A stretch of 64,000 bases of DNA from Saprospiraceae bacterium UBA1994. GTDB lineage: Bacteria > Bacteroidota > Bacteroidia > Chitinophagales > Saprospiraceae. Below, piece after piece: positions 44,164 to 53,827 of the stretch (positions are counted from its first letter, which is position 1; each line of letters begins with the position of its first letter). Position numbers and translations under genes: made by a program. The DNA lies in contig DDCY01000017.1 in the NCBI GenBank assembly GCA_002335865.1, positions 45,003 to 109,002 of the forward strand, read 5' to 3'. A model generated the notes under the pieces. That model saw nothing but the letters and a program-made list of their open reading frames with translations, did no database searches and was not told the origin of the DNA.

Positions 44164-45432
44164 ATGAACATTCTCCTGTTGGGAAGTGGTGGTCGCGAGC
44201 ACGCAATGGCCAGATCGTTTGCCAAAAGTAAAAGATTAAATCAGCTATATATTGCTCCGGGAAATGCAGGGACTTCTCAGCATGGCACTAATATATCCTT
44301 AGACATTCTCGATTTTGATATAATCAAGTCTTGGTCGCAAGACAAGAAGATAGACATGATTATAGTAGGACCAGAAGCACCGTTGGTGAAAGGCATATAT
44401 GATGTGATCAAAGGAGACGAAGCAACTAAACATATCGCAGTAATAGGACCATCGTCCGACGGGGCAATGCTTGAGGGAAGCAAGTCGTTCGCGAAAAAAT
44501 TTATGTCTGAGTTTAATATTCCGACAGCGTCATATTTAGAGGTAACCAAGGATAATCTAGAAGAAGGAATCAACTACCTTAGTAATAATGTTGGGCCATA
44601 TGTACTAAAGGCAGATGGTTTAGCGGCAGGCAAAGGCGTTTTGATTATAGACGACACTCAAGAAGCGATCAACTCACTCAAGGTGATGCTCGCCGGACAA
44701 TTTGGTCAAGCATCGGCCACTGTAGTGATAGAACAGTTTTTGGACGGTATCGAGTTTTCTGTATTCGCATTAACTGACGGAAAGGACTATGTAATACTTC
44801 CGGTTGCTAAAGACTATAAAAGAATTGGTGAAGGTGATACCGGACTCAATACTGGAGGAATGGGCGCAGTTTCACCACCCCCATTTGTGACGGATAAGTT
44901 GATGCAAAAAGTAGAAAATAGAATAGTGAAGCCAACAATCGAAGGTATCAGTAAAAGAGGTTTTGACTATGTGGGTTTTGTTTTTATAGGACTGATAAAG
45001 GTGAACAACGAACCATATGTAATAGAGTACAATTGCCGCATGGGTGATCCAGAGACAGAGGTGGTTTTTCCAAGAATACAATCAGATGTGGTCGACTTAA
45101 TGGAAGCGGCATCACGTGGAACATTAGAACAAGTACAGATAGATATTAACCCTTTGACGGCCGCTGCTATAATGTTAGTTAGTGGTGGGTATCCAGAGGC
45201 ATATCAAAAAGAGAAATTTGTCACGAACATACCCACAACATATAATTCTATTATATTTCATGCGGGCACTAAAATGGAGGATGAAAAAATAATGACCAAT
45301 GGCGGTAGAGTTATTGCGATTACTTCGTTTGGCGAAGACCATAAAGTTGCATTGGATAGTGCCAAAAAGATTGCTGAAGAGATTCAGTTCGAAGGAAAAT
45401 ACTATCGTAAAGATATTGGTTTTGACTTATAG
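44164..45432 (+). CDS. purD: Phosphoribosylamine-glycine ligase
   Basis: A 422-residue ATP-grasp enzyme for the second step of purine synthesis. It begins MNILLLGSGGREHAMA, the PurD signature, and continues with IVGPEAPLVKGIYD, an ATP-binding loop YVLKADGLAAGKGVLI (about 148-163), and VIEYNCRMGDPETEVVFPR (about 291-309). Length is normal. A TTGG and TATCTTTA pair separated by about 18 bases at 44107-44135 could be its promoter. The stop codon at 45430-45432 is directly followed by the ATG of murF-alr, so the two are co-transcribed. Confidence 0.95.
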   Translation: MNILLLGSGGREHAMARSFAKSKRLNQLYIAPGNAGTSQHGTNISLDILDFDIIKSWSQDKKIDMIIVGPEAPLVKGIYDVIKGDEATKHIAVIGPSSDGAMLEGSKSFAKKFMSEFNIPTASYLEVTKDNLEEGINYLSNNVGPYVLKADGLAAGKGVLIIDDTQEAINSLKVMLAGQFGQASATVVIEQFLDGIEFSVFALTDGKDYVILPVAKDYKRIGEGDTGLNTGGMGAVSPPPFVTDKLMQKVENRIVKPTIEGISKRGFDYVGFVFIGLIKVNNEPYVIEYNCRMGDPETEVVFPRIQSDVVDLMEAASRGTLEQVQIDINPLTAAAIMLVSGGYPEAYQKEKFVTNIPTTYNSIIFHAGTKMEDEKIMTNGGRVIAITSFGEDHKVALDSAKKIAEEIQFEGKYYRKDIGFDL

Positions 45433-47850
45433 ATGAATTATACATCAGGAGACATATCTAATTTACTCAGCGCTACTTTGGTAGGTGCTTCTGATCATAT
45501 TATATCTCATATTAGTATAGACAGCCGGTCTTTTTCTGCTCATGTGCCCGAGACTATATTTATAGCATTTTCTGGAAATATAGTAGATGGCCACAACTAC
45601 GTGCAAGCCGCATACGATTTGGGCGTAAGAGTTTTTTTGATAGACAAAAAAGTAGAATTGCCTTTTGATGCTATTACCATCACGGTAAATAATACGTTGG
45701 CAGCTTTGCAGAAATGGGCAACTATTCATCGAGCAAAATATGATATACCCGTAATTGCTATTACGGGTAGTAATGGAAAAACGATAACTAAAGAATGGTT
45801 ATCACAACTTTTATCAAAGCACTACAGTGTAGTTAGGTCACCGAAGTCTTATAATAGTCAAATTGGAGTACCCTTATCTGTATTACTTATAGATGATACT
45901 CACGAAGTTGCGGTAATTGAAGCAGGAGTGTCTCAGCCCAACGAGATGAAATATTTAGAGGAAATAATTAAACCCACGATTTGTATTTTGACAAATATTG
46001 GAGATGCACATTCTTCGGGTTTCGAAGGAGACGGCATTGTTAATTTGGAAAGAAAACTAAAAGAGAAATCAATACTATTTAGAGATTGTAAAGAATTAGT
46101 TTTTCACTCTGGAGAGGACTTTAAACCTAATGTAATTGATGATTTAAAATTTATTGTAAAGAAGGAAAAGCAACGGCCATATAGTTACGAAAGATTAGAA
46201 GGGGGTAAAGTTGAATTTAGCTTTTATAATAAGTCTCTAATTTTAGAATTGCCCTTTTCAGATGAAGCATCAATACAAAATATATTAGCATCGATAAGTG
46301 TGATGTGTCTACTTGGAATAGACATATCAAATGTTGGAAAAGACCTAAAATTATTAGACCGAGTGCACATGCGCATGGAAACCAAGGCCGGAAGATGGAA
46401 CAGTACTTTGATTAATGATGCTTATAATTCTGATTTACAGTCACTAAACAATGCAGTACAATATCTCAAACAAATAAAAGCCAAAAAGCCACTTATTATA
46501 TTATCTGATTTAGAAGATAACCAATCAGACGATTTGTTATATCTCAAAGTTTCAGAGATACTTAACTTAATTGATCATACACTGATTACAGTAGGAGATT
46601 CTTCTCAAGCATTAAAAAAGTTAGTAGCGGCACATTCAGAACATTATATAGAATCAGAACAAGTACAAGTTCCTCGACCTATAATGGAGGGAAAGACTAT
46701 TCTATTCAAAGGAGCAAGGAAATTTAAATTTGAAAAATTGTATAACAGGTTGTCGGTACAATCGCACTCTGCACATTTGGAAATCGACCTATCGGCCATG
46801 GAACACAATCTATCAGTATACGCCAGTATTATACCACCCGATACGAAGATAATGACTGTTATAAAAGCCTCAGCTTATGGAAGCGGCGCCAAAGAATTAG
46901 CCAAACACTTACAGCACAGACAAGTGTCATATATGGCAGTAGCTTATGTGGATGAAGGTATTCAGCTTAGGGAGGCAAATATACACACACCGATACTTGT
47001 GCTTAATCCAGATCTCGACCAATTGGATGAAATGGTCGAACACCAACTGGAGCCAGAAGTATATGATATAATACAACTTCAGCATTTAATTACTCATACA
47101 GACAGCTTACTACCTATCCACCTTAAGTTAGATACAGGCATGCACAGGCTAGGATTTAAGGAAGAAGACTTAAGTGCGCTATGTGAGTTACTATCTACAA
47201 GTAAAATAAGAGTATCAACGGTGTTTTCTCATTTGGCGGCAAGCGACGAACCATTACACAGCGACTATACTCAAATGCAAATTGCACTATACAATGAGAT
47301 GTGTAACCAAATAGTACTAGCAATTGGCTATACACCGATTAGGCATATTGCTAATACAGCAGCAATAACAAGGTTTCCTCATACACATTATGATATGGTT
47401 AGGTTGGGTCTTGGCCTATATGGTATCGACGGGGACCCTAAGACGTTCAATCGATTAGAACGCGTGCATACGCTCAAAGCCAAGATAATTCAGATTAAAT
47501 TTCTGTCAAAGGGTGAGACTGTCGGATATAACCGAACACACACGCTAGAAAGAAATAGCCGAATAGCGATTATAAACATAGGCTATGCGGATGGGCTTAT
47601 GCGCAGCAGTGGCAATAGTAAACACAACGTTTATTTACATGGTAGGTACGTACCGATTATTGGAAATGTCTGTATGGATCTCACAATGATAGATATTACA
47701 GATGTATCTGCCGCAGAGTTAGGAGATGACGTAGAGCTGTTTGGAAAGAAGGTAGATATAAGGTCTTTAGCTAAGATAAATAACACCATACCTTATGAGC
47801 TACTTGCGGGTATATCCACAAGGGTTAAAAAAGTGTACGTAAGAAGCTAA
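45433..47850 (+). CDS. Bifunctional MurF ligase / alanine racemase fusion
   Basis: An 805-residue fusion. Residues about 1-445 are a MurF-type ligase adding D-Ala-D-Ala to UDP-MurNAc-tripeptide (SIDSRSF substrate region, IAITGSNGKTITKEW ATP loop at about 108-122, VIEAGVSQPNEMKYLEEI and the NDAYNSDLQS motif). Residues about 455-805 are alanine racemase: PLP lysine in MTVIKASAYGSG (about 478), the LDTGMHRLGF block, the second catalytic tyrosine in NIGYADGLMRSSG (about 718) and GNVCMDLTMID. The fusion is known in Bacteroidota and links supply of D-alanine to its incorporation into peptidoglycan precursor. It abuts purD without spacing. Confidence 0.93.
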   Translation: MNYTSGDISNLLSATLVGASDHIISHISIDSRSFSAHVPETIFIAFSGNIVDGHNYVQAAYDLGVRVFLIDKKVELPFDAITITVNNTLAALQKWATIHRAKYDIPVIAITGSNGKTITKEWLSQLLSKHYSVVRSPKSYNSQIGVPLSVLLIDDTHEVAVIEAGVSQPNEMKYLEEIIKPTICILTNIGDAHSSGFEGDGIVNLERKLKEKSILFRDCKELVFHSGEDFKPNVIDDLKFIVKKEKQRPYSYERLEGGKVEFSFYNKSLILELPFSDEASIQNILASISVMCLLGIDISNVGKDLKLLDRVHMRMETKAGRWNSTLINDAYNSDLQSLNNAVQYLKQIKAKKPLIILSDLEDNQSDDLLYLKVSEILNLIDHTLITVGDSSQALKKLVAAHSEHYIESEQVQVPRPIMEGKTILFKGARKFKFEKLYNRLSVQSHSAHLEIDLSAMEHNLSVYASIIPPDTKIMTVIKASAYGSGAKELAKHLQHRQVSYMAVAYVDEGIQLREANIHTPILVLNPDLDQLDEMVEHQLEPEVYDIIQLQHLITHTDSLLPIHLKLDTGMHRLGFKEEDLSALCELLSTSKIRVSTVFSHLAASDEPLHSDYTQMQIALYNEMCNQIVLAIGYTPIRHIANTAAITRFPHTHYDMVRLGLGLYGIDGDPKTFNRLERVHTLKAKIIQIKFLSKGETVGYNRTHTLERNSRIAIINIGYADGLMRSSGNSKHNVYLHGRYVPIIGNVCMDLTMIDITDVSAAELGDDVELFGKKVDIRSLAKINNTIPYELLAGISTRVKKVYVRS

Positions 47851-47882
47851 TTTTACTTTACAACACGCTACATTTGCTTTTC

Positions 47883-48599
47883 ATGTCGATTAAGAACTAT
47901 ATTAAAAAACTGATTAAGAAGATACCAGTGGGTCTTTCTAAGAACCATCAGTATGACATAGATACGCGTAAAATAATTCAAAAAACACTACTTAATGATA
48001 GTAACGCAATTGATATCGGCTGTCACGAAGGAGAAATATTGGACTACTTCCTTAAGTACGCTCCTTGTGGCCAGCACTATGCTTTTGAGCCATTACCACA
48101 TTTATACAAAAATCTAACGAGCAAATACACCAAGCGCGCCCACTTGTTTCCTCATGCACTATCCAACAAAGAGGGCACCACGACATTTCAACATGTAAAA
48201 TCCAATCCGGCATATAGTGGGCTCAAGAAACGCAAGTATGATAGAACCACGGAAGAGGTAATTGAAATTACGGTAGATCAGACGAAACTTGACGAGATGA
48301 TACCAGACGACATCCGTATTGATCTTATAAAAATAGATGTTGAAGGAGGAGAATATTTGGTACTAAGTGGCTCTAATAGAATACTTATAAAGGACAAGCC
48401 AGTGCTGATTTTTGAACACGGAAAAGGTGGCGCGGATTGTTATGGAGTAACTCCAGACATGCTTTTTGATTTATTAGAAAGGTACCATTATAACATATAC
48501 AACTTGAGATCTTTTCTTAAGGAAAAGAGAATAATAGATAAAGCAGAATTTATTCGCCAATACGAACAAGAGGAACACTACTACTTTGTAGCCAGCTAG
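47883..48599 (+). CDS. FkbM-family methyltransferase
   Basis: A 238-residue SAM-dependent methyltransferase, started at the ATG at 47883 (MSIKNYIKKLIKK). The motif I is AIDIGCHEGEILDYF (about 42-56), then YAFEPLPHLYKNL, the later core IRIDLIKIDVEGGEYLVLSGS (about 140-160) and the FEHGKGGADCYG loop, which together are the FkbM pattern. Such enzymes often O-methylate sugars of surface glycans. A basic N-terminal helix could bind membrane. It starts 32 bases after murF-alr and may extend that operon; porZ begins 123 bases later. Confidence 0.85.
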   Translation: MSIKNYIKKLIKKIPVGLSKNHQYDIDTRKIIQKTLLNDSNAIDIGCHEGEILDYFLKYAPCGQHYAFEPLPHLYKNLTSKYTKRAHLFPHALSNKEGTTTFQHVKSNPAYSGLKKRKYDRTTEEVIEITVDQTKLDEMIPDDIRIDLIKIDVEGGEYLVLSGSNRILIKDKPVLIFEHGKGGADCYGVTPDMLFDLLERYHYNIYNLRSFLKEKRIIDKAEFIRQYEQEEHYYFVAS

Positions 48600-48722
48600 G
48601 AGTAGTGTGCCCAAGATTTACTTTCTTGGATTCTTCAAAATAATTTTACTTCGTTTCTCATACAACATTAGACCAGATTTATTCTTTTGTATAATAGGTT
48701 TTTAATCAAACAAAACTCTTAG

Positions 48723-51071
48723 ATGGTTCAAAACAAAAAGCAAGCGAAGCTATTACTTCTTGGATTTATAATAATCACACTATTATCCAACAACATGTAT
48801 TCACAGAGGTCTCTGGCAATAGGGGAGTGGGACGCGCACTTACCATATGGTGAGGGTAAGTGGGTTACGCAGAGTGCAGAAGAAATTATTTACTCTACGG
48901 GTCTTTCTTTGTTGTATATAGATAAAGACGATCTTAATCCGAGATTTGTCGATAAAGTAAGAGGACTTAGTGATGTAGGGATATCTAGATTAAAATATGA
49001 TCCATTTAATGATCAGTTGATAATAGCTTACACGAACAGTAGTGTCGATATCGTAAGAGGCACAGAGGTATTTAATCTTCCTTTTATCAAAGAGAACACG
49101 AATATTTTAGGAGATAGACAGATCAATGATATATATGTCGCGGATGCCAAATATGCATACTTATCCACGGCCTTTGGAATTGTCCAATTGGATATACAGA
49201 GCCTTGAATTTACCACTACGATTTTCACCGAACTAAGAGTAAATCAAGTATCGGGGTTGGGCGAAAGTCTTTTTGCTGCGACGGATGATGGATTATACAA
49301 AATTGATGTTACGTCAAACATCAACATTGGTGACTTCGGTCAGTGGCAACTATTGGGAGAGCCGAATGGCTTACCGACCCTATATGAGGCCTTACACACA
49401 GTAGCCTATCGTGGAGCACTATATTTTGCTGGGGAGGATATACTTTATAAATCTAAAGACGGAGTTACGTTTAATGTTTTATACGAGGACCAATTAAACA
49501 ATCAATCCATTAAATATTTATCTGCGGAGGGCGCTAAACTCATGGTGGGAATAAGAGAAGATCCATTCAAAAGTTTTACATTGTTCTATGACGAAAACGA
49601 TACTTCAATAAAAGGGGGAGAAGGGTGTATAAACAGGACTCTGTTTGGTATTGAAGACGGGCAAGGACGTGTTTGGTATTCTGACGAATGGTATACTATT
49701 AGACATACAGACACTTATATATCCGGGTGTTCGATGGAAACGTACAACAGCCCATTTGCTGCAAATGTAAGTGACATTAACACTTATAAAGGCAATGCAT
49801 ATATAGCGTCAGGAGGAGCCACAGAAAGCTATAATTATGACGCTAACAATGGCGGTATATATATATATAAGGAAGGCGCCTGGGACAACATTAATGTGCT
49901 TAATAACCCAGGAGAAAGTGGTCTTTCTGGATTGTCAAACTTCTTTAGAGTTGTTAAAAACCCAGTAACAGAGAAGGTGTATTTCGGGTCTTTTGGATTT
50001 GGATTGGTAGAGTACGACGAAGAAACCAAAGAACTTAATAGATACAATACAGATAACAGCAAATTACAAGGGGCCCAAGGCGATCTTGGCAACACCCGTA
50101 TCACAGGTTTGGCGACGGACAATCAAGGGAACCTTTGGATTACAAATCATGCGGCAGAAAACCCCTTAGTGGTATATACGATAGATGGTTTGTGGCAAAA
50201 ATATGAGATACCCCAAAATCAATTTGTGGCCAATGTGAAAGTAGATCAACAAGGGTATAAGTGGATGGTGCTTACAGGGTCGGGTGGTGGCGTAATGGTG
50301 TTTGATGACAACGGTACGTTAGCTGATCCATTAGACGACAGAACAAGACTTATTAATAGTGGAAATAGCGAACTGCCGACTAATACAGTAAGAACATTGG
50401 AGGTGGACAAAGACGGTAATGTGTGGGTAGGCACTTCAGAGGGAGCGGTAGTTTTTGAGTGTGGGGCGTCTGCTTTTGATTTAGATGTTTGTAGGGGCGT
50501 ACGCCGTAAAGTGGTTGTAGGCGGCAACGTGGCGTTCCTATTAGAGACGGAAGATGTTTATGCTATAGAAACAGATGGCGGAAACAGAAAGTGGTTTGGC
50601 TCACGGAATGGAATATTTGTACAGTCACCAGATGGAGAAGACCAGGTTATTAGATACACAAGTGAAAACTCTTCTCTTTACGACAACACTATTATTGACT
50701 TAGAGTTTGATGAGCAAACAGGTGTCATGTGGATCGCTAGCAATAAAGGGTTACAATCTATTAAAACAGAAACCTTAGGTGCGGAAGAAAAGCATGCATC
50801 GGAAGTATATACATACCCCAACCCCGTACGCCCTGACTACATAGGACCTATTGCCATCAAAGGCCTAGTAAATAATGCTAATGTAAAAATTACAGACATG
50901 AACGGTAGGCTGGTTTATGAAACTACCGCCTTAGGAGGACAAGCCATATGGGATGGAAACGACTATAGTGGACGCAGAGCGGATACGGGCGTTTATTTAG
51001 TATTTAGTAGTGGAGGTCCAGCATTTGGCACACCAGATAGTTTTGTGAGTAAGATTTTTATTATTAAGTAA
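48723..51071 (+). CDS. porZ: PorZ-like type IX secretion system protein
   Basis: A 782-residue secreted protein: after the signal peptide (about 1-27) comes WDAHLPYGEGKWVTQS, the beginning of the PorZ propeller, then two seven-bladed-like beta-propeller regions with repeated YxAT/DGLYKI and NLWITNH or NVWVGTSEGAVVFE blades (two-component-regulator propeller type). The C-terminus (about 690-782) is a type IX sorting-like domain: YPNPVRPDYIGPIAIKGL, KITDMNGRLVYET, GQAIWDGND and DTGVYLVF. In Porphyromonas, PorZ binds A-type LPS and passes it to the PorU sortase at the cell surface. It implies a functional type IX system, the other components of which are not in the window. Confidence 0.85.
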   Translation: MVQNKKQAKLLLLGFIIITLLSNNMYSQRSLAIGEWDAHLPYGEGKWVTQSAEEIIYSTGLSLLYIDKDDLNPRFVDKVRGLSDVGISRLKYDPFNDQLIIAYTNSSVDIVRGTEVFNLPFIKENTNILGDRQINDIYVADAKYAYLSTAFGIVQLDIQSLEFTTTIFTELRVNQVSGLGESLFAATDDGLYKIDVTSNINIGDFGQWQLLGEPNGLPTLYEALHTVAYRGALYFAGEDILYKSKDGVTFNVLYEDQLNNQSIKYLSAEGAKLMVGIREDPFKSFTLFYDENDTSIKGGEGCINRTLFGIEDGQGRVWYSDEWYTIRHTDTYISGCSMETYNSPFAANVSDINTYKGNAYIASGGATESYNYDANNGGIYIYKEGAWDNINVLNNPGESGLSGLSNFFRVVKNPVTEKVYFGSFGFGLVEYDEETKELNRYNTDNSKLQGAQGDLGNTRITGLATDNQGNLWITNHAAENPLVVYTIDGLWQKYEIPQNQFVANVKVDQQGYKWMVLTGSGGGVMVFDDNGTLADPLDDRTRLINSGNSELPTNTVRTLEVDKDGNVWVGTSEGAVVFECGASAFDLDVCRGVRRKVVVGGNVAFLLETEDVYAIETDGGNRKWFGSRNGIFVQSPDGEDQVIRYTSENSSLYDNTIIDLEFDEQTGVMWIASNKGLQSIKTETLGAEEKHASEVYTYPNPVRPDYIGPIAIKGLVNNANVKITDMNGRLVYETTALGGQAIWDGNDYSGRRADTGVYLVFSSGGPAFGTPDSFVSKIFIIK

Positions 51072-51228
51072 TCTACGTCATATTATCACGAAACTTAAAG
51101 CTTAGGAACAGACAATTCAGAGCGTGGGGTTTTAGAGGGTGTCCTGTGGCTTATATATACATCGACCAGCAACTTTTTTAACTACACTAATGTGGGGTTA
51201 ATATCAATTATATTTATTGTAGAAGAGT

Positions 51229-51236
51229 TATCTTTG
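51229..51236 (+). promoter_or_regulatory. Candidate -7 box of the DUF5686 gene
   Basis: TATCTTTG is the commonest form of the Bacteroidota -7 box and lies 36 bases before the ATG at 51272. A -33 TTTG at normal distance is not evident. Confidence 0.45.
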
Positions 51237-51271
51237 CTATACTTTTTACCCACATATGTTATTATCAATCA

Positions 51272-53827
51272 ATGCGAATACTATTTTCATTATTTCTTCT
51301 CGTTTTTACACTATCAAAGCCACAATTATTAGCTCAAAATGTTACTAAGGTTTCAGGTAAAGTTATAGATGCTAATACAAAAGAACTTCTTCCTTTTGTC
51401 AATATTTCATTTAAGGGGACTAACGTGGGAGCATCAACAGATATCTCTGGAGAATTTGAGATTAGCACGAGATTTCCTAGTGACACACTAGTAGCATCAT
51501 ATATTGGTTATGAAGATCAATATTTTATCATCAAACAAGGTGTAAAACAAAAGGTAGATTTTAAATTACGGTCTTCTGGTATCGCGCTAAAGCAAATAGT
51601 ATTCACAGAACAAAAAGGAAAGTATAGTCGAAAAAACAACCCCTCTTTGGACTTGGCGAAAAAAGTAACAGCCAACGCTTACCAAAACCATCTCAAGGGG
51701 TTACCATACTATCAGTATGATCAGCACGAGGTTGTTAGAGTGGACCTTAATAACATTACAGATAAATTTAAGGAAAGGAGGTTTGTTAGAAACTTAGATT
51801 TCTTGTGGGACTTTATTGATACGTCAGAAATTAATGGACGTACATTTTTGCCAGTATTTTTGAGAGAAATTATATCTACTGTTTATTATCGCAACAAACC
51901 AAAAAGCGAAAAAGAATACAGACATGCTGTCAACTACACCAATATAGTAGATAAAATAGGCCTCAATACTATTAATAACGCAATAGATGCACTCTACACA
52001 GATGTAGATGTATACACAGACATTATTCCTTTATTGGAAAATCAGTTTGTAAGCCCACTTTCTAACATAAGTCCAGGGTTTTATAGGTATTACATACAAG
52101 ACACCACGATTGTGAACGGAAGAGAAGCGATTAATTTGGCTTTTATTCCTGAGACAAAAGGAAGCCTTGGATTTATAGGAAATATGTATATCTCAAATGA
52201 CAATAGGTATACGGTATTAAAAATAGATATGGGTATCGTAAAAGATATCAATCTTAATTTTGTAAGAGATCTTAGGGTTATTCAAGAGTTTGAACCATAC
52301 AACGAAAACTTTATCAAGACTAAGGATGAAGTTATAATAGATTATTCTATTACCAGCGATGGATTAGGTGTATACGGAAACAAGACGGTTTATTATAATA
52401 AATTTAAATTTGACCCTATAGATAACGATAAGTTTTCTATGGTCAAAAACATAATTAACAACCCCGATGGATTAATTCAAGATCAAAACTATTGGCAAGA
52501 AAGCAGGATAGGAGACCTAACAAAAAACGACCTAGATACTTACACATTAAGAGACACGCTAATCAAGGACAAATATTTTAACCGATACATGTATCTTGGT
52601 AAGGTGTTGACTTCTGGCTTTATACCTGTTGGTCCTGTGGAGTTTGGCCCCGTGGCTGCGTTTACAAGCTTTAATGATGTCGAAGGTTTTCAACCAAGAT
52701 TTGGAGGGTGGAGTACATATGGATTCAGCAAAAGGTTATTATTACAATCTTATTTTTCGTACGGAACAATGACAGACCAGTGGAAATATTCAGCAGGAGC
52801 AACTTTTACTTTTAACGAAAACTATAGAGACAACCCAAGACACTTTATCCGAGCGACAGCCGAGAAGGCGTCAAGTTTTCCTGGACAAGATTTGCAGTTT
52901 TTTAGTCCAGATAACGTATTGCTTTCATTTCGAAGAGGAGAGACAACTAGGATGTTACTTACAGACAAGTATGAGCTGATGTATGAAAAAGGAACTGAAG
53001 GATTTAGTTTTAATATTGGGGCAAGACACAAAACGATTAAGCCATACGGAACCACAGAGTTTTTAGCTGTTGACCCGGCAGAAGGAAAGCAGGTTGAATT
53101 TAATCAAATACAAACCAATGAAGTATTTGGGATGTTTCGGTTTGCGCCTAATGAACAGTACGTTCAAGGTAAGCAATATAGAACCCAGATACTTAATGAG
53201 TATCCAATTTTTACATTCAGCTATACTTTAGGCCTGGATGGCCTGGAGGGAGGAGACTATAATTATACACGATTAGGCCTTAATATATTTAAACAGTTTG
53301 AGTGGAAACGCACAGGAACGACTGACATTATATTGGACGGGGGGAAGACATTCGGAAACGTTCCTTATGTACTAAACTATATACCCGCAGGAAATCAAAC
53401 TTATGGTTATTTTCTTAATTCATATAATATGATGAACTTTTTTGAGTTCTCAATAGACCAATATGCATCGATTAATATTGAGCACTATTTCTATGGGTTT
53501 ATTCTAAATAGAGTTCCACTATTAAGAAGATTAAAATTAAGAGAGATAATAACATTTAAAGGATTGTATGGATCTCTGTCAGACGAGAACAACCCGCTTC
53601 TTGACTCAACACTTGTTCAGTTTACCGATGGGGAAAATGGAGGACAAGCAACTTATACGTTGGACGACAAACCATATATTGAAGCGAGTTTTGGAATATC
53701 TAATATTTTTAAAATATTAAGGGTAGATGTCGTAAAACGATTTACTCACCTGGAGAATCCAAACCTTCCTATACTATTCGGAACCAAAGGAATGGGTGTA
53801 AGAGCAAAGTTTTATATAGAATTCTAA
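51272..53827 (+). CDS. DUF5686 outer-membrane protein with carboxypeptidase-like N-terminal domain
   Basis: An 851-residue protein with a signal peptide (about 1-21), an N-terminal CarboxypepD_reg-like domain (about 25-105; VSGKVIDANTKELLPFVNISFKGTNVG, then IGYEDQ) and a DUF5686 body, including PSLDLAKKVTANAYQN and YRYYIQDTTIVNGREAINLAFIPETK. The second half is beta-rich with an aromatic end (KFYIEF), consistent with a membrane barrel. It resembles TonB-dependent receptors at the N-terminus but lacks a plug domain. Function is unknown; members are widespread in Bacteroidota. It follows porZ by 200 bases with its own promoter box. Its stop codon overlaps the stop of the convergent GT gene by 3-4 bases. 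Confidence 0.87.
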   Translation: MRILFSLFLLVFTLSKPQLLAQNVTKVSGKVIDANTKELLPFVNISFKGTNVGASTDISGEFEISTRFPSDTLVASYIGYEDQYFIIKQGVKQKVDFKLRSSGIALKQIVFTEQKGKYSRKNNPSLDLAKKVTANAYQNHLKGLPYYQYDQHEVVRVDLNNITDKFKERRFVRNLDFLWDFIDTSEINGRTFLPVFLREIISTVYYRNKPKSEKEYRHAVNYTNIVDKIGLNTINNAIDALYTDVDVYTDIIPLLENQFVSPLSNISPGFYRYYIQDTTIVNGREAINLAFIPETKGSLGFIGNMYISNDNRYTVLKIDMGIVKDINLNFVRDLRVIQEFEPYNENFIKTKDEVIIDYSITSDGLGVYGNKTVYYNKFKFDPIDNDKFSMVKNIINNPDGLIQDQNYWQESRIGDLTKNDLDTYTLRDTLIKDKYFNRYMYLGKVLTSGFIPVGPVEFGPVAAFTSFNDVEGFQPRFGGWSTYGFSKRLLLQSYFSYGTMTDQWKYSAGATFTFNENYRDNPRHFIRATAEKASSFPGQDLQFFSPDNVLLSFRRGETTRMLLTDKYELMYEKGTEGFSFNIGARHKTIKPYGTTEFLAVDPAEGKQVEFNQIQTNEVFGMFRFAPNEQYVQGKQYRTQILNEYPIFTFSYTLGLDGLEGGDYNYTRLGLNIFKQFEWKRTGTTDIILDGGKTFGNVPYVLNYIPAGNQTYGYFLNSYNMMNFFEFSIDQYASINIEHYFYGFILNRVPLLRRLKLREIITFKGLYGSLSDENNPLLDSTLVQFTDGENGGQATYTLDDKPYIEASFGISNIFKILRVDVVKRFTHLENPNLPILFGTKGMGVRAKFYIEF

